Part shown: positions 1-8,096 of the stretch, piece after piece
Layout of the letters: each line of letters opens with the position of its first letter
Numbering within the stretch: position 1 is the stretch's first letter
Source: Azospirillum cavernae
GTDB lineage: Bacteria; Pseudomonadota; Alphaproteobacteria; Azospirillales; Azospirillaceae
Reading direction: 5' to 3'
Length of the DNA: 64,000 nt
NCBI RefSeq assembly: GCF_003590795.1
Contig: NZ_QYUL01000001.1
Span: forward strand, 2,125,001 to 2,189,000
Notes under the pieces: generated by a model
The model's database searches: none
Told to the model about the DNA's origin: nothing
Seen by the model: only the letters and a program-made list of their open reading frames with translations
Position numbers and translations under genes: made by a program

Positions 1-210
1 TCGGTCGGGCTGCCGGTGCGCCCGACCGACATTCCCGGCGTCGCCTGGAACGTCGATGAGTTGATCCGGTCGATGGCCAAGGACAAGAAGGTGTCGGATG
101 GCCGCATCACCTTCATCCTCGCCAACGGCATCGGCCAAGCCTTCACCCGCCGCGACGTTGACGCCGACGCCGTGCGCGCCGTGCTGAGCGAATCGGTGAC
201 GGCGGCGTAA
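1..210 (+). CDS. aroB: 3-dehydroquinate synthase, C-terminal fragment (cut by window edge)
   Basis: Shikimate-pathway enzyme that converts DAHP to 3-dehydroquinate in the cytoplasm. Only the last 69 codons are present; the frame is open from base 1. The end matches the AroB C-terminus: a P-T-D-I-P-G segment, then DKKVSDGRITFILANGIGQA, the conserved basic/glycine block near the end of the family, and a short helical tail ending in TAA. An internal GTG at 16 is not a credible start, because it lies well inside the conserved domain. The assignment rests on this C-terminal block alone; the catalytic NAD and metal sites lie outside the window. Confidence 0.85.
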   Translation, partial: SVGLPVRPTDIPGVAWNVDELIRSMAKDKKVSDGRITFILANGIGQAFTRRDVDADAVRAVLSESVTAA

Positions 211-353
211 AGCCCGCCACCGGAATCCCTCACACCCACGGATCATCCGCCTATCGTCTCATTGCGCGGCGGGCGAACGCCTTCCCATACTCCCCCCGAC
301 GACGCGCGCGACACGGCGCGCGGTCGCGCACCGCATCGGGGGAGAACACGCGC

Positions 354-830
354 ATGAAGACCTATCTGGCCGCCGCCGCTCTGGCTCTGCTCGCGCAACC
401 GGCCTTGGCCCTGGACGTGAAGGAATCCACGCGGATCGCCGCGCCCATCGACCAGGTTTGGGCGCAGATCGGCGATTTTTGCGGCATCGCCGCCTGGCAC
501 CCGGCGGTCGAAGGCTGCACGCTGCGCCAGCGCGACGGCGCGCAAGAGCGTGACATCGCCCTGAAGGGCGGCGGCTCCATCGTCGAACGCCGCCAAGCCG
601 TCTCCGCCGCCAAGCATTGGCTGCGTTACAGCATCGTCAGCGGGCCGTTGCCGGTGGAAAACTACGTCTCCACCCTGCGCCTGACCGCCGTGGACGCCAA
701 AACCACCCGAATCGTCTGGTCGTCCCGCTTCAAGGCCAAAGGCGCGCCCGATGCCGAGGCGAAAACCGTCATCGCCGGAATCTACACCGCCGGGTTTGAT
801 GGATTGCGCAAGACCCTGAGCGGAAAATGA
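354..830 (+). CDS. Secreted SRPBCC (polyketide cyclase/START-like) family protein
   Basis: 158 residues. Residues 1-20 form a signal peptide (MKTYLAAAALALLAQPALAL) with an Ala-x-Ala cleavage motif, so export to the periplasm is expected. The mature part has the SRPBCC layout: a first strand ending in S-T-R-I-A-A-P-I-D-Q-V-W, a tryptophan-rich loop (FCGIAAWHPAVEGC), central beta strands, and a final long helix (VIAGIYTAGFDGLRKTL). The family binds hydrophobic ligands in a helix-grip fold; no ligand can be named from the sequence. It stands alone between aroB and the CBS gene. The ATG follows a GGGGGA-type ribosome site. Two cysteines (in FCG and EGC) could form a disulfide after export. Confidence 0.7.
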   Translation: MKTYLAAAALALLAQPALALDVKESTRIAAPIDQVWAQIGDFCGIAAWHPAVEGCTLRQRDGAQERDIALKGGGSIVERRQAVSAAKHWLRYSIVSGPLPVENYVSTLRLTAVDAKTTRIVWSSRFKAKGAPDAEAKTVIAGIYTAGFDGLRKTLSGK

Positions 831-1021
831 TCCCGCGCGCCGAAAGAATCTGAATCCTTGGCGAGCGGTCCTGAGAACTCGGCGGAATGGAATAGCCTAT
901 GAACAATTCGATTGATTGACTGCGACGGCGACAAACTGTCAAGCTCAACGCTTCGCAACGCATGAGTCGCGTTGAAGAGCATCGTTTGTCCACAAAATCC
1001 ACCGCCGAGGGAGAGGGACAC

Positions 1022-1480
1022 ATGCCGACCCGCAAGTTGATGCCGGACGTCATCAAAAATCAGGAATTGTCGTGCCTGCCGCCGACCGCGACCGCGCGCG
1101 AAGCCGCCCTGCTGATGGCCGAACGCCGCATCGCCGCCGTTTTGGTGACGGAGGGGCGAACCCTGAAGGGGATCGTCACCGAACGCGACATGACCGTGCG
1201 GGTGGTGGCCGCCGGTCTGGATCCGGCGACGACGCCCCTGTCCACCGTGATGACCGCCGATCCCGACACCCTGCCGCCCTCCTCCCCGGCGATCGCCGCG
1301 ATGGAGCTGATGGAACGGCACAATTACCGCCATCTGCCCGTCGCGGTCGATGGCGAGGCCGTTGGCATGGTGTCGATTCGCGACCTGTTCGCCGTGGTCC
1401 GCGCCCATCTGGAGGAGGAAATCCGCGACCGCGAGGCCTTCATGTTCGGGTCGGGCTATTCGGCGGAGGGATCCGCGTAA
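1022..1480 (+). CDS. Tandem CBS-domain protein
   Basis: 152 residues made of two CBS motifs and almost nothing else, so one Bateman module. The first repeat runs from about residue 8 to 60 (ending GIVTERDMTVRVVAAG), the second from about 72 to 128 (HNYRHLPVAVDGEAVGMVSIRDL). The G-[IM]-V-[TS]-x-R-D motifs that usually contact nucleotide are present in both. Such stand-alone pairs bind adenosine nucleotides or S-adenosylmethionine and regulate partner proteins; the partner here is unknown. I chose ATG 1022, preceded by GAGGGAGAGGGACAC, over the in-frame ATG at 962, whose 20 extra residues are not CBS-like. Confidence 0.8.
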   Translation: MPTRKLMPDVIKNQELSCLPPTATAREAALLMAERRIAAVLVTEGRTLKGIVTERDMTVRVVAAGLDPATTPLSTVMTADPDTLPPSSPAIAAMELMERHNYRHLPVAVDGEAVGMVSIRDLFAVVRAHLEEEIRDREAFMFGSGYSAEGSA

Positions 1481-1610
1481 ACGTCCTGCCATTGACGCAA
1501 AGGTAACGCTGCATTGCGGCGGGGTTGGCTTGACCAATGGGCCAACCCCGCCGATAGTTCGTAATGTCACAGGACATTCCGTCGCCAGACATGACGAACC
1601 GAGAGCACCG

Positions 1611-2210
1611 ATGCCCCTCTCCACCCCCGCCGCGCGCGCGCCGATCCACACCCGCAAGGTGACGTGCGAGGGCTTCCGCCGAACGGACGGGATGTGGGAC
1701 ATCGAAGGCCACATCACCGACGTCAAAAGCTACCCTTTCCACACCGAAGAGCGCGGTCCCATGGAGCCGGGCGACCCGATCCACCAGATGTGGATGCGCT
1801 TGACCGTGGACGACCAGTTGACCGTTCACGCGGTGGAAGCGGTGACGGAACACAGCCCCTACCGCGCCTGCCCGTCGATCACCCCGCGCTTTCAGGCGCT
1901 GGTCGGTTTGCGCATCGGTCCGGGCTGGACCCGCGCGGTCAAGGATCGGCTGGGCGGCGCGCAGGGCTGCACCCATCTGGTCGAGCTTCTGGGGCCGATG
2001 GCGACCACCGCCTTTCAAACCGTCTTCCCCATCCTGACCCGCGAAAAGGCCGACAAGGCGAAGGCCGAAGGGCGCAACGTCCAGGACCGCAAGGAACGCC
2101 CGGTTCTGCTCAACATGTGCCACATCTTTTCCAGCGATGGCGAGGTCGTGCGCAAGCATTGGCCCGACCATTACACCGGCGACCGCGCGGCGGACGAAGC
2201 GGCGGAGTAA
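1611..2210 (+). CDS. DUF2889 family protein
   Basis: 199 residues. The N-terminal half has the DUF2889 pattern: H-T-R-K-V-T-C-E-G-[FY]-x-R-x-D-G-x-W-D-I-E-G-H-I-T-D-V-K, then MRLTVDDQLTVHAVEAVTE and a cysteine-containing segment (YRACPSI). The C-terminal half contains G-C-T-H-L-x-E-L-L-G-P-M-A-T-T, also typical of the family. No signal peptide or membrane segment is visible, so it is probably cytoplasmic. The function of the family is not established. The ATG is preceded by GAGAGCACCG. It ends just before a hairpin shared with the convergent hydrolase gene. Family assignment is from remembered sequence pattern and is good; no role is proposed. Confidence 0.7.
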   Translation: MPLSTPAARAPIHTRKVTCEGFRRTDGMWDIEGHITDVKSYPFHTEERGPMEPGDPIHQMWMRLTVDDQLTVHAVEAVTEHSPYRACPSITPRFQALVGLRIGPGWTRAVKDRLGGAQGCTHLVELLGPMATTAFQTVFPILTREKADKAKAEGRNVQDRKERPVLLNMCHIFSSDGEVVRKHWPDHYTGDRAADEAAE

Positions 2211-2230
2211 ACCTCATCTTTGCGCGCCCC

Positions 2231-2270
2231 AAAAAAGAAACCCCCGTCCGAAGCGGACAGGGGTTTGGGG
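2231..2270. terminator. Bidirectional intrinsic terminator between convergent genes
   Basis: A hairpin with arms AAACCCCCGTCCG (2238-2250) and CGGACAGGGGTTT (2254-2266) and a 3-base loop. An A-run at 2231-2236 supplies the U-tract for minus-strand transcripts. It lies between the end of the DUF2889 gene (2210) and the end of the hydrolase gene (2303), so it can serve both. Confidence 0.8.
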
Positions 2271-2302
2271 AGTTCAAAACACCACCAGCGCGACAAACGC
2301 CC

Positions 2303-3319
2303 TTACGGGCCGTCGTAGCGGACGACCTCCTGGTCGATGGCGCCGAAGACGCTGGCGCCGGATTCGTCGAACAGCTCGATGCGCACGCGGTCGCCAAAGC
2401 GCAGGAACGGGGTTTTCGGCGCGCCCGACGCGATGGTTTCGATGGTGCGCAGTTCAGCCAGACAGGAATAACCGACGCCGCCCTCCGACACCGGCTTGCC
2501 GGGGCCGCCGTCCAGCTTGTTGGACACGGTGCCGGAGCCGACGACGCTGCCCGCCGCCAGATGGCGGGTTTTGGCGGCGTGGGCCACCAGGGTCGGGAAG
2601 TCGAAGGTCATGTCCACGCCCGCGTCGGGCGTGCCGAACAGATCGCCGTTCAGCCGCGACACCAGCGGGCGGTGCAGCTTGGCCCCATCCCAGGCCGCGC
2701 CCAGCTCGTCCGGCGTCACCGCGACGGGGGAGAAGCTCGACGCCGGTTTGGACTGGAAAAAGCCGAAGCCCTTGCCCAGCTCCGCCGGGATCAGGTTGCG
2801 CAACGACACGTCGTTGACCAGCATCAGCAGCTTGATATGGCCGCGCGCGGCGTCCGCCGACACGCCCATCGGCACGTCGTCGGTGACGACGGCGATTTCC
2901 GCCTCGAAATCGACGCCCCAGGCTTCCGTCGCCGCCGGGATCGGGTCGGTCGGGGCGAGGAAGCCGTCCGAACAGCCCTGATACATCAGCGGGTCGGTCC
3001 AGAAGCTGGGCGGCATCTCCGCCCCGCGCGCCTTGCGGACCAACTCCACATGGTTGACGTAGGCCGAACCGTCGGCCCACTGATAGGCGCGCGGCAGCGG
3101 CGAGGCCGCCTGCGCCGGGTCGAAGGGAACCCCCGCCGCCGGATCGGCGTTCAGCGCGGCGTAGACCGCCTCCAGCTTCGGGGCCAGCGCCGCCCAATCG
3201 TCCAGCGCCGCTTGCAGCGTCCGGGCGATGGCGGGAACCTCCTGCGCGCGGGACAGGTCGCGCGCCACCACCACCAGGGTTCCGTCGCGCCCGCCCGCCT
3301 TCAAACTCGCCAGCTTCAT
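2303..3319 (-). CDS. Fumarylacetoacetate hydrolase family protein
   Basis: 338 residues of the FAA-hydrolase fold. The adjacent homogentisate dioxygenase suggests it cleaves fumarylacetoacetate to fumarate and acetoacetate, the last step of homogentisate breakdown. Visible features: an N-terminal domain (1-80); a segment Y-V-N-H-V-E-L-V-R-K at about 90; the metal-binding core with D-F-E-A-E-I-A-V-V-T-D (E at about 139 and 141); L-L-M-L-V-N-D-V-S-L-R-N; and G-S-G-T-V-S-N near 265. The glutamates and the ND pair match the divalent-metal site of the family. Its start at 3319 lies 49 bases after the dioxygenase stop, so the two form a minus-strand operon. Exact substrate specificity inside this broad family is inferred from the neighbour. 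Confidence 0.8.
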   Translation of the reverse strand: MKLASLKAGGRDGTLVVVARDLSRAQEVPAIARTLQAALDDWAALAPKLEAVYAALNADPAAGVPFDPAQAASPLPRAYQWADGSAYVNHVELVRKARGAEMPPSFWTDPLMYQGCSDGFLAPTDPIPAATEAWGVDFEAEIAVVTDDVPMGVSADAARGHIKLLMLVNDVSLRNLIPAELGKGFGFFQSKPASSFSPVAVTPDELGAAWDGAKLHRPLVSRLNGDLFGTPDAGVDMTFDFPTLVAHAAKTRHLAAGSVVGSGTVSNKLDGGPGKPVSEGGVGYSCLAELRTIETIASGAPKTPFLRFGDRVRIELFDESGASVFGAIDQEVVRYDGP

Positions 3320-3368
3320 CGTTGTCTCTTCCCTCGTGATCTTTGCGACCGCAACGCCTGTGCGGCCC

Positions 3369-4493
3369 TTATTTCGTCTTCCAACTGTCGGCGTAGCCGG
3401 ACCATTCGGTGTCTTCCATCGCGGCGTAGACGTCCAGCGGGTCGCGGGTGTCGATCATCACGGCGACCTCGTCGGTTTCCTTGCGGTCGTATTTCTGCGC
3501 CGTCTCGTAGGCCTTCGGGTGCGGCCCGTGCGGGAAGCCCGAGGGGTGGTACGTCACCATGCCGGGGTGGATGTTGTCGCGCGAGAAGAACTGACCCTGG
3601 TGGTAGAACAGGACCTCGTCGTAATCCTCGTTGGAATGGTAATAGGGCAGCTTCAGCGCCTCCGGGTCCGATTCGATGGGGCGCGGCACGAAGGTGCAGA
3701 CAATGAAACGGTTGGCCACCCAGGTGCTGTGCGCCGAGGGCGGCAGGTGGTAGCGGTGGCTCATCAACGGGCGGATGTCGCGCCAGTTCAGCCGCACCGG
3801 GGCCAGATCGCCGTGCCAGCCCACCGCGTCCAGCGGGTTGAACGGGTAGGTCATCGAACAGACCTGCCCGCGCTTGCGCACGCGGATCAGGGTTTCGCGC
3901 TCGTTCTTCTGGCTTTGGAACGCGTCGTCGAGCAGCGGAACGTCCAGCATGGCCGGGTCGAAGATGGCATGGGCGCCAACGATGCCCTTGGCGGGCAGCC
4001 GGTAGGCGTCGTTCGTCGCCTCCACCATCAGCACGGTCGCCCCGCCCTCGCTCTCCAGCCGCCAGGCCGTGTTGCGCGGCAGGACCACGTAATCGCCCTC
4101 CACCGCCTCCAAATGGCCGTAGTCGCAAAAGATGTGGCCGCCGCCCTGGTGGAAGAACAGCAGATCGTCGCCGTCGGCGTTGCGGACCAGATGCTCCATC
4201 TTGCCCTTGAACCGCCACAGCCGGACCTGCGTCGCGGCGTTGCCCATCAGGCTGGGGGCCGACAGCGGGCAATCCAGCGGCTGGTCGGCCTTGTTCAGAT
4301 CAAAGGCGCGCGGGCGCAGCGGCCCATCGAAGCTGGTCCAGCCGGTGGGCGGGTGGGCGTGGTGGAATTGGGTGGCGGGACCAAAGAACCCCTCGCGCCC
4401 CACCTCCCGCTCATAGGTTCCGGCGGGAAGCCGGACATGAGCCTGACGGGTCGCGGTGCCTTCGACCTTCGGGAACGAGATCCAGTTCTTCAA
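3369..4493 (-). CDS. hmgA: Homogentisate 1,2-dioxygenase, short bacterial form
   Basis: 374 residues from a TTG start. Cupin-type Fe(II) dioxygenase that opens homogentisate to maleylacetoacetate. Evidence: N-terminal G-F-F-G-P-A-T-x-F-H-H-A-H-P-P-T-G-W; a cupin core with LLFFHQGGGHIFCDYGHLEA; and a C-terminal iron-site region with H-S-N-E-D-Y-D-E-V-L-F-Y-H-Q-G and HPSGFPHGPHP. The best start is TTG at 4493 (MKNWISFPKVEGT...), with GGGAGGA five bases upstream; an in-frame ATG 162 bases further upstream adds residues unlike the family and would read through the operator. Family members in alphaproteobacteria are about 380 residues, shorter than the roughly 440-residue classical enzyme. It is first in an operon with the FAA hydrolase and divergent from a MarR gene. 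Confidence 0.85.
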   Translation of the reverse strand: MKNWISFPKVEGTATRQAHVRLPAGTYEREVGREGFFGPATQFHHAHPPTGWTSFDGPLRPRAFDLNKADQPLDCPLSAPSLMGNAATQVRLWRFKGKMEHLVRNADGDDLLFFHQGGGHIFCDYGHLEAVEGDYVVLPRNTAWRLESEGGATVLMVEATNDAYRLPAKGIVGAHAIFDPAMLDVPLLDDAFQSQKNERETLIRVRKRGQVCSMTYPFNPLDAVGWHGDLAPVRLNWRDIRPLMSHRYHLPPSAHSTWVANRFIVCTFVPRPIESDPEALKLPYYHSNEDYDEVLFYHQGQFFSRDNIHPGMVTYHPSGFPHGPHPKAYETAQKYDRKETDEVAVMIDTRDPLDVYAAMEDTEWSGYADSWKTK

Positions 4494-4555
4494 TGCGTCC
4501 TCCCACGGGGATCGGTGGCGGGCTTTTCCGCCCGGTTGTCGTAGGTTCTCAAGAT

Positions 4556-4571
4556 AGTTTCGTTTGAAACT
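4556..4571. promoter_or_regulatory. Perfect inverted repeat, probable MarR operator
   Basis: AGTTTC-GTTT-GAAACT: six-base perfect arms and a four-base spacer. It lies between the divergent hmgA (start 4493) and marR (start 4667) genes. Arm length and spacing suit a winged-helix MarR dimer. A related site lies at 5948-5963 before the hydroxylase gene. Confidence 0.65.
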
Positions 4572-4666
4572 GTTGCAAGCACAAAATTCCGGGTCAGGAT
4601 GGATTTTCAGCGCTGCAACGTTCCGGCAGCCGGTTCGCCTCTCCTCTTTGCTCAAGAAGCCCGCCC

Positions 4667-5191
4667 ATGCCGCCCGTCCGTCGCCCCCGCTCCGCCAAAG
4701 CCGCCCCGGCCTCGTTGCACCTGACGCGCTTCCTGCCCTATCGGCTGTCGGTGCTGGCCAACACGGTCAGCCACACGGTGGCCAAGCTCTATGAAACGCG
4801 GTTCGGCATCACCATCCCGGAATGGCGGATCATCGCCGTGCTGGGTGGCGGCGAAACGCTGAGCGCCGGGGAAATCGCCCAGCGCACGGCGATGGACAAG
4901 GTCCAGGTCAGCCGCGCCATCAGCCGGATGCTGGACTCCGCCCTGATCCTGCGCGAATCGGGCGACGCCGACCGCCGCAAGGCCCTGCTGACCCTGACGC
5001 CCAAGGCGCTGACCATCTACGCGGAAATCGTGCCGATGGCGCTGGCCTATGAAGCCGATCTGACCACAGCCCTGTCGGACGAAGAACGCGCGACGCTCGA
5101 CCAACTGCTGACCCGCTTGCAGGCCCGCGCCGACGGGTTGGCGGCGGCCCCCGCCCGCGACGACGCTGGGGACGAGGACGGCGGCGCCTGA
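4667..5191 (+). CDS. MarR family transcriptional regulator of the homogentisate cluster
   Basis: 174 residues. The winged helix covers about residues 40-125: W-R-I-I-A-V-L-G, the recognition helix region AMDKVQVSRAISRM, and the wing with D-A-D-R-R-K-A-L-L-T-L-T (the D-x-R segment is diagnostic of MarR). Flanking helices would form the dimer interface. The first 15 residues are basic and proline-rich; the tail is acidic. It is divergent from hmgA with an inverted repeat between them, so repression of both genes, relieved by an aromatic ligand, is the likely mode. That is inference from family and position. It overlaps nothing but ends one base before the convergent PaaY-like gene. Confidence 0.85.
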   Translation: MPPVRRPRSAKAAPASLHLTRFLPYRLSVLANTVSHTVAKLYETRFGITIPEWRIIAVLGGGETLSAGEIAQRTAMDKVQVSRAISRMLDSALILRESGDADRRKALLTLTPKALTIYAEIVPMALAYEADLTTALSDEERATLDQLLTRLQARADGLAAAPARDDAGDEDGGA

Positions 5192-5192
5192 T

Positions 5193-5810
5193 TCAGCCGC
5201 CCTTGGTCCGGTGCAGCGGCTGCACCGTTCCGGCGTCCACGCGGGGACGGTTCGGCTCTTCGGCGGTCAGCGCCTCGCAGGCGACCATGGTGGCGAGCGA
5301 GCGTTCCGACAGCCGCTGATACTCGCGGGTCCCTTCCGCCTTCCAGGCGATTTCCTGCGCGCTCAGCTCCCGCATCACTTTGGCGGGCAGACCGGCGGCC
5401 AGCGCGCGCGGCGGCACGATGAAGCCCGCCTTGACGAAGGCCATGGCGGCGACGATGGCCTGTTCGCCGATCACCGCGCCGTCCATCACCACCACATTCA
5501 TGCCGACCAGCGCGCCGCGCTTGACCACGCAGCCGTGCAGCACCGCGCCATGTCCGACATGGCCGTCCACCTCGATGATCGCGTCGTGGCCGGGAAAGGC
5601 GTGCATGGTGCAATTGTCCTGCACGTTGCTGCCCGCCTCCAGAATGATGCGCCCGAAATCGCCGCGCAGGCTGGCGCAAGGGCCGACGTAGCAGTTCGGC
5701 CCGATCACCACGTCGCCGATCAGCACCGCCGAGGGGTGGACGAAGGCGGTCGGGTCGATCACGGGAACGACGCCGTCAATCGCGTAAACGGCAGGGCGCG
5801 GCAGGCTCAT
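5193..5810 (-). CDS. Gamma-carbonic anhydrase-like / PaaY-like hexapeptide-repeat protein
   Basis: 205 residues with left-handed beta-helix hexapeptide repeats (I-G-D-V-V-I-G-P-N-C-Y-V-G-P and following coils) over about residues 20-140, then C-terminal helices. The metal-ligand pattern of gamma carbonic anhydrases is present: one His in CTMHAF and two in VDGHVGHGAVLHGC. PaaY relatives are thioesterases of phenylacetate pathways, and the setting between aromatic-catabolism genes fits that subgroup better than a housekeeping carbonic anhydrase; activity cannot be decided here. I chose ATG 5810 with GAGGAT upstream, because the 39 residues that an upstream start would add look random. Confidence 0.75.
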   Translation of the reverse strand: MSLPRPAVYAIDGVVPVIDPTAFVHPSAVLIGDVVIGPNCYVGPCASLRGDFGRIILEAGSNVQDNCTMHAFPGHDAIIEVDGHVGHGAVLHGCVVKRGALVGMNVVVMDGAVIGEQAIVAAMAFVKAGFIVPPRALAAGLPAKVMRELSAQEIAWKAEGTREYQRLSERSLATMVACEALTAEEPNRPRVDAGTVQPLHRTKGG

Positions 5811-5947
5811 CGGAACATCCTCGTCGGTCGCACGGGGCGTGGGCCGGGCCACGCTACACCGCCGCCGTGCTGTACGCGATACTGATTTTTCGTCATCATG
5901 AGAATGTCTGTATCGCGTGACGATCACGAGAACATCGACGCTTGATT

Positions 5948-5963
5948 GGTATCAAATGAAACT
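5948..5963. promoter_or_regulatory. Second, imperfect copy of the MarR-type operator
   Basis: GGTATC-AAAT-GAAACT, 56 bases before the hydroxylase start. The right arm is identical to that of the hmgA/marR site, and the shared block extends to GAAACTGT (5958-5965 and 4566-4573). The left arm matches at four of six bases, with the same four-base spacing. Confidence 0.5.
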
Positions 5964-6018
5964 GTATCGTTCGCAACAATAACAATCCGCCCAAAGCCAT
6001 CCCCAGGGGGAAACATCC

Positions 6019-7674
6019 ATGCATGCGGCCTACAGCTATCCGAAATTTCCCTTCCAGCCGTCGGTGGAGCAGCGCACCGGCGCGCGGCCCCGTCATCCGG
6101 TGGTCGTCATCGGGGCCGGGCCGGTCGGTCTGACCGCCGCCATCGATCTGGCGCAAAAGGGCGTGCCGGTGGTGGTGATCGACGCCGAGGACACGGTCAG
6201 CGTCGGCAGCCGCGCCGTCTGCTACGCCAAGCGCGCGTTGGAGGTGTGGGACCGGCTGGGGGCCGGGCAACGGATGATCGACAAGGGCGTGGTGTGGAAG
6301 ATCGGCAAGGTCTTCAACGGCGACGGTCTGGTCTATCAATTCGACCTGCTGCCGGAGCCGGACCACAAGATCCCGGCCTTCATCAACCTTCAGCAATATT
6401 ACCTGGAGGATTATCTGGTCGCCGAGGCTCAGAAACAGGATCTCATCGACCTGCGTTGGCTGTCGCGCGTCCTGTCGGTGAAGCAAGAGGACGACCACGC
6501 CGTCTTGCAGGTGGAAACCCCCGACGGCGTCTACGCGCTGGAAGCCGATTGGGTGATCGCCTGCGACGGGGCGAAATCCTCGGTGCGCAAGATGTTGGGG
6601 CTGGAGTTCCAGGGGGAAGTGTTCAAGGACCGCTTCCTGATCGCCGACGTCGTCATGACGGCCGATTTCCCCGCCGAACGCTGGTTCTGGTTCGACCCGC
6701 CGTTTCACCGCAAGCAATCGGCCCTGCTGCACATGCAGCCCGACAATGTTTGGCGCATCGACTTCCAACTGGGGTGGGACGCCGACCCGGAGGAGGAAAA
6801 GAAGCCCGAGCGCGTCATCCCCCGCCTGAAGGCGATGCTGGGCGACGACACCCAGTTCGAGCTGGAATGGGTGTCGGTCTACACCTTCCAATGCCGCCGC
6901 CTGGACAATTTCCGGGCGGGCCGGGTGTTCTTCGCCGGCGATTCGGCGCACCAGGTGTCGCCGTTCGGCGCGCGCGGGGCCAACAGCGGCGTGCCCGACG
7001 CCGACAATCTGGCCTGGAAGCTGTCGCTGGTCATTGACGAGCTGGCCCCGGAAAGCCTGCTCGACAGCTATTCCGACGAGCGGGTGGCGGCGGCGAAGGA
7101 GAACATCCTCAACTCCACCCGCTCCACCGACTTCATCACCCCAAAAAGCGCGATGAGCCGCATGTTCCGCGACGCCGTGCTGGAATTGGCCGAGGAGTTC
7201 CCCTTCGCCCGCTCCCTGGTCAATTCCGGGCGTCTGTCCACCCCGACCACCTACCTCGACAGCCCGCTCAACACGCCCGACCGTGACGTTTTCGGCGGCA
7301 AGATGGTTCCGGGCGCCCCCGCCACCGACGCGCCGGTGGAACGCGACGGCCAAGCCGGTTGGCTGATGGACGCGCTGGATGGGCGCTTCGTCGTCCTCTA
7401 CGCCGCCGGGGCGGAGCCGGTTCCGGCGGCGGTCGCCGCCGCGCTGGACGATCTGGCCCGTGGGCCGCTGCCGCTGGTCTGGCGCGCCGTCACCGACCGC
7501 CGCAGCGGACACGCCAACGATCTGGTGGACAGCGCCGGACGGATTCGCGAGCGCTACGACCTGACGCCCGGCTGCGTCTATCTGATCCGCCCGGACCAGC
7601 ACGTCGCCGCCCGCTGGCGCGCCTTCGACGCCGCCGCCCTGTCCGCCGCGCTGAACCGCGCCGTCGGCCGCTGA
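6019..7674 (+). CDS. FAD-dependent aromatic monooxygenase (MhpA/PheA-like hydroxylase)
   Basis: 551 residues, group A flavoprotein hydroxylase. Rossmann motif VVIGAGPVGLTAAIDLA at about 30-46; the NADPH/FAD D-G motif region with WVIACDGAKSSVRKMLG at about 175-192; and the G-D motif G-R-V-F-F-A-G-D-S-A-H at about 300-310, followed by the expected RGANSGVPDADNLAWKL helix. The C-terminal 150 residues form the thioredoxin-like domain of the phenol-hydroxylase subgroup. With homogentisate dioxygenase and FAA hydrolase nearby, a plausible reaction is hydroxylation of a phenylacetate-type phenol to homogentisate; this is inference. The gene follows an operator-like site and AGGGGGAAA before ATG, and is followed after 34 bases by the DUF2783 gene. 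Confidence 0.8.
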   Translation: MHAAYSYPKFPFQPSVEQRTGARPRHPVVVIGAGPVGLTAAIDLAQKGVPVVVIDAEDTVSVGSRAVCYAKRALEVWDRLGAGQRMIDKGVVWKIGKVFNGDGLVYQFDLLPEPDHKIPAFINLQQYYLEDYLVAEAQKQDLIDLRWLSRVLSVKQEDDHAVLQVETPDGVYALEADWVIACDGAKSSVRKMLGLEFQGEVFKDRFLIADVVMTADFPAERWFWFDPPFHRKQSALLHMQPDNVWRIDFQLGWDADPEEEKKPERVIPRLKAMLGDDTQFELEWVSVYTFQCRRLDNFRAGRVFFAGDSAHQVSPFGARGANSGVPDADNLAWKLSLVIDELAPESLLDSYSDERVAAAKENILNSTRSTDFITPKSAMSRMFRDAVLELAEEFPFARSLVNSGRLSTPTTYLDSPLNTPDRDVFGGKMVPGAPATDAPVERDGQAGWLMDALDGRFVVLYAAGAEPVPAAVAAALDDLARGPLPLVWRAVTDRRSGHANDLVDSAGRIRERYDLTPGCVYLIRPDQHVAARWRAFDAAALSAALNRAVGR

Positions 7675-7708
7675 AGCCCCCTTGTCTGTTTTCAGGAGTT
7701 CCGCCCCC

Positions 7709-7906
7709 ATGGCCTCGCTTGTCACCGACACCCGATTCGCCGCCCCCGACGACGTCTATCAGGCCCTGATCGACAGCCACCGCGACCTGACGCCCGACCA
7801 AAGCGCCATGCTGAACGCCAAGCTGATCCTGCTGTTGGCCAACCACATCGGCGACGCCGAGGTGGTGGCGCAAGCCCTGGCCATCGCCCGCAAAGGCGTC
7901 ATGTAA
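7709..7906 (+). CDS. DUF2783 family small protein
   Basis: 65 residues, all helical in appearance, with the DUF2783 core D-D-V-Y-Q-A-L-I-D-S-H-R-D-L-[ST]-x-D-Q-S-A-x-L-N-A-[KR]-L-[IV]-L-L-L-A-N-H-I-G-D. The family typically follows FAD-dependent aromatic hydroxylases, as here, so it may be an accessory subunit; no activity is established. ATG 7709 is preceded by CAGGAG. A TTG at 7682 would add nine residues but overlaps the ribosome site. Confidence 0.75.
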   Translation: MASLVTDTRFAAPDDVYQALIDSHRDLTPDQSAMLNAKLILLLANHIGDAEVVAQALAIARKGVM

Positions 7907-8096
7907 AAGCGCCGCAAGGGGCTTGTTCCCCGCCGGGAAAGGGTTCTACAACAAGGGGGAGGCTGATTGTCGCGGAAGCCCGGCGCCCCAAGCGCGCCTG
8001 ACGCCCGCCGCGACATCGGCCACCCCCATCGGCCCTGTGCGCCGGTCCTGTCCGATGGGGCGACGAACAACGACCGGAGATAAGGACGCCCCCGCG

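Noticed and set aside
1664..3706. Long plus-strand open frame (about 680 codons)
   Set aside because: Arginine/glycine/proline-rich antisense of the DUF2889 and FAA-hydrolase genes. High GC makes such shadow frames common; no ribosome site or family pattern.
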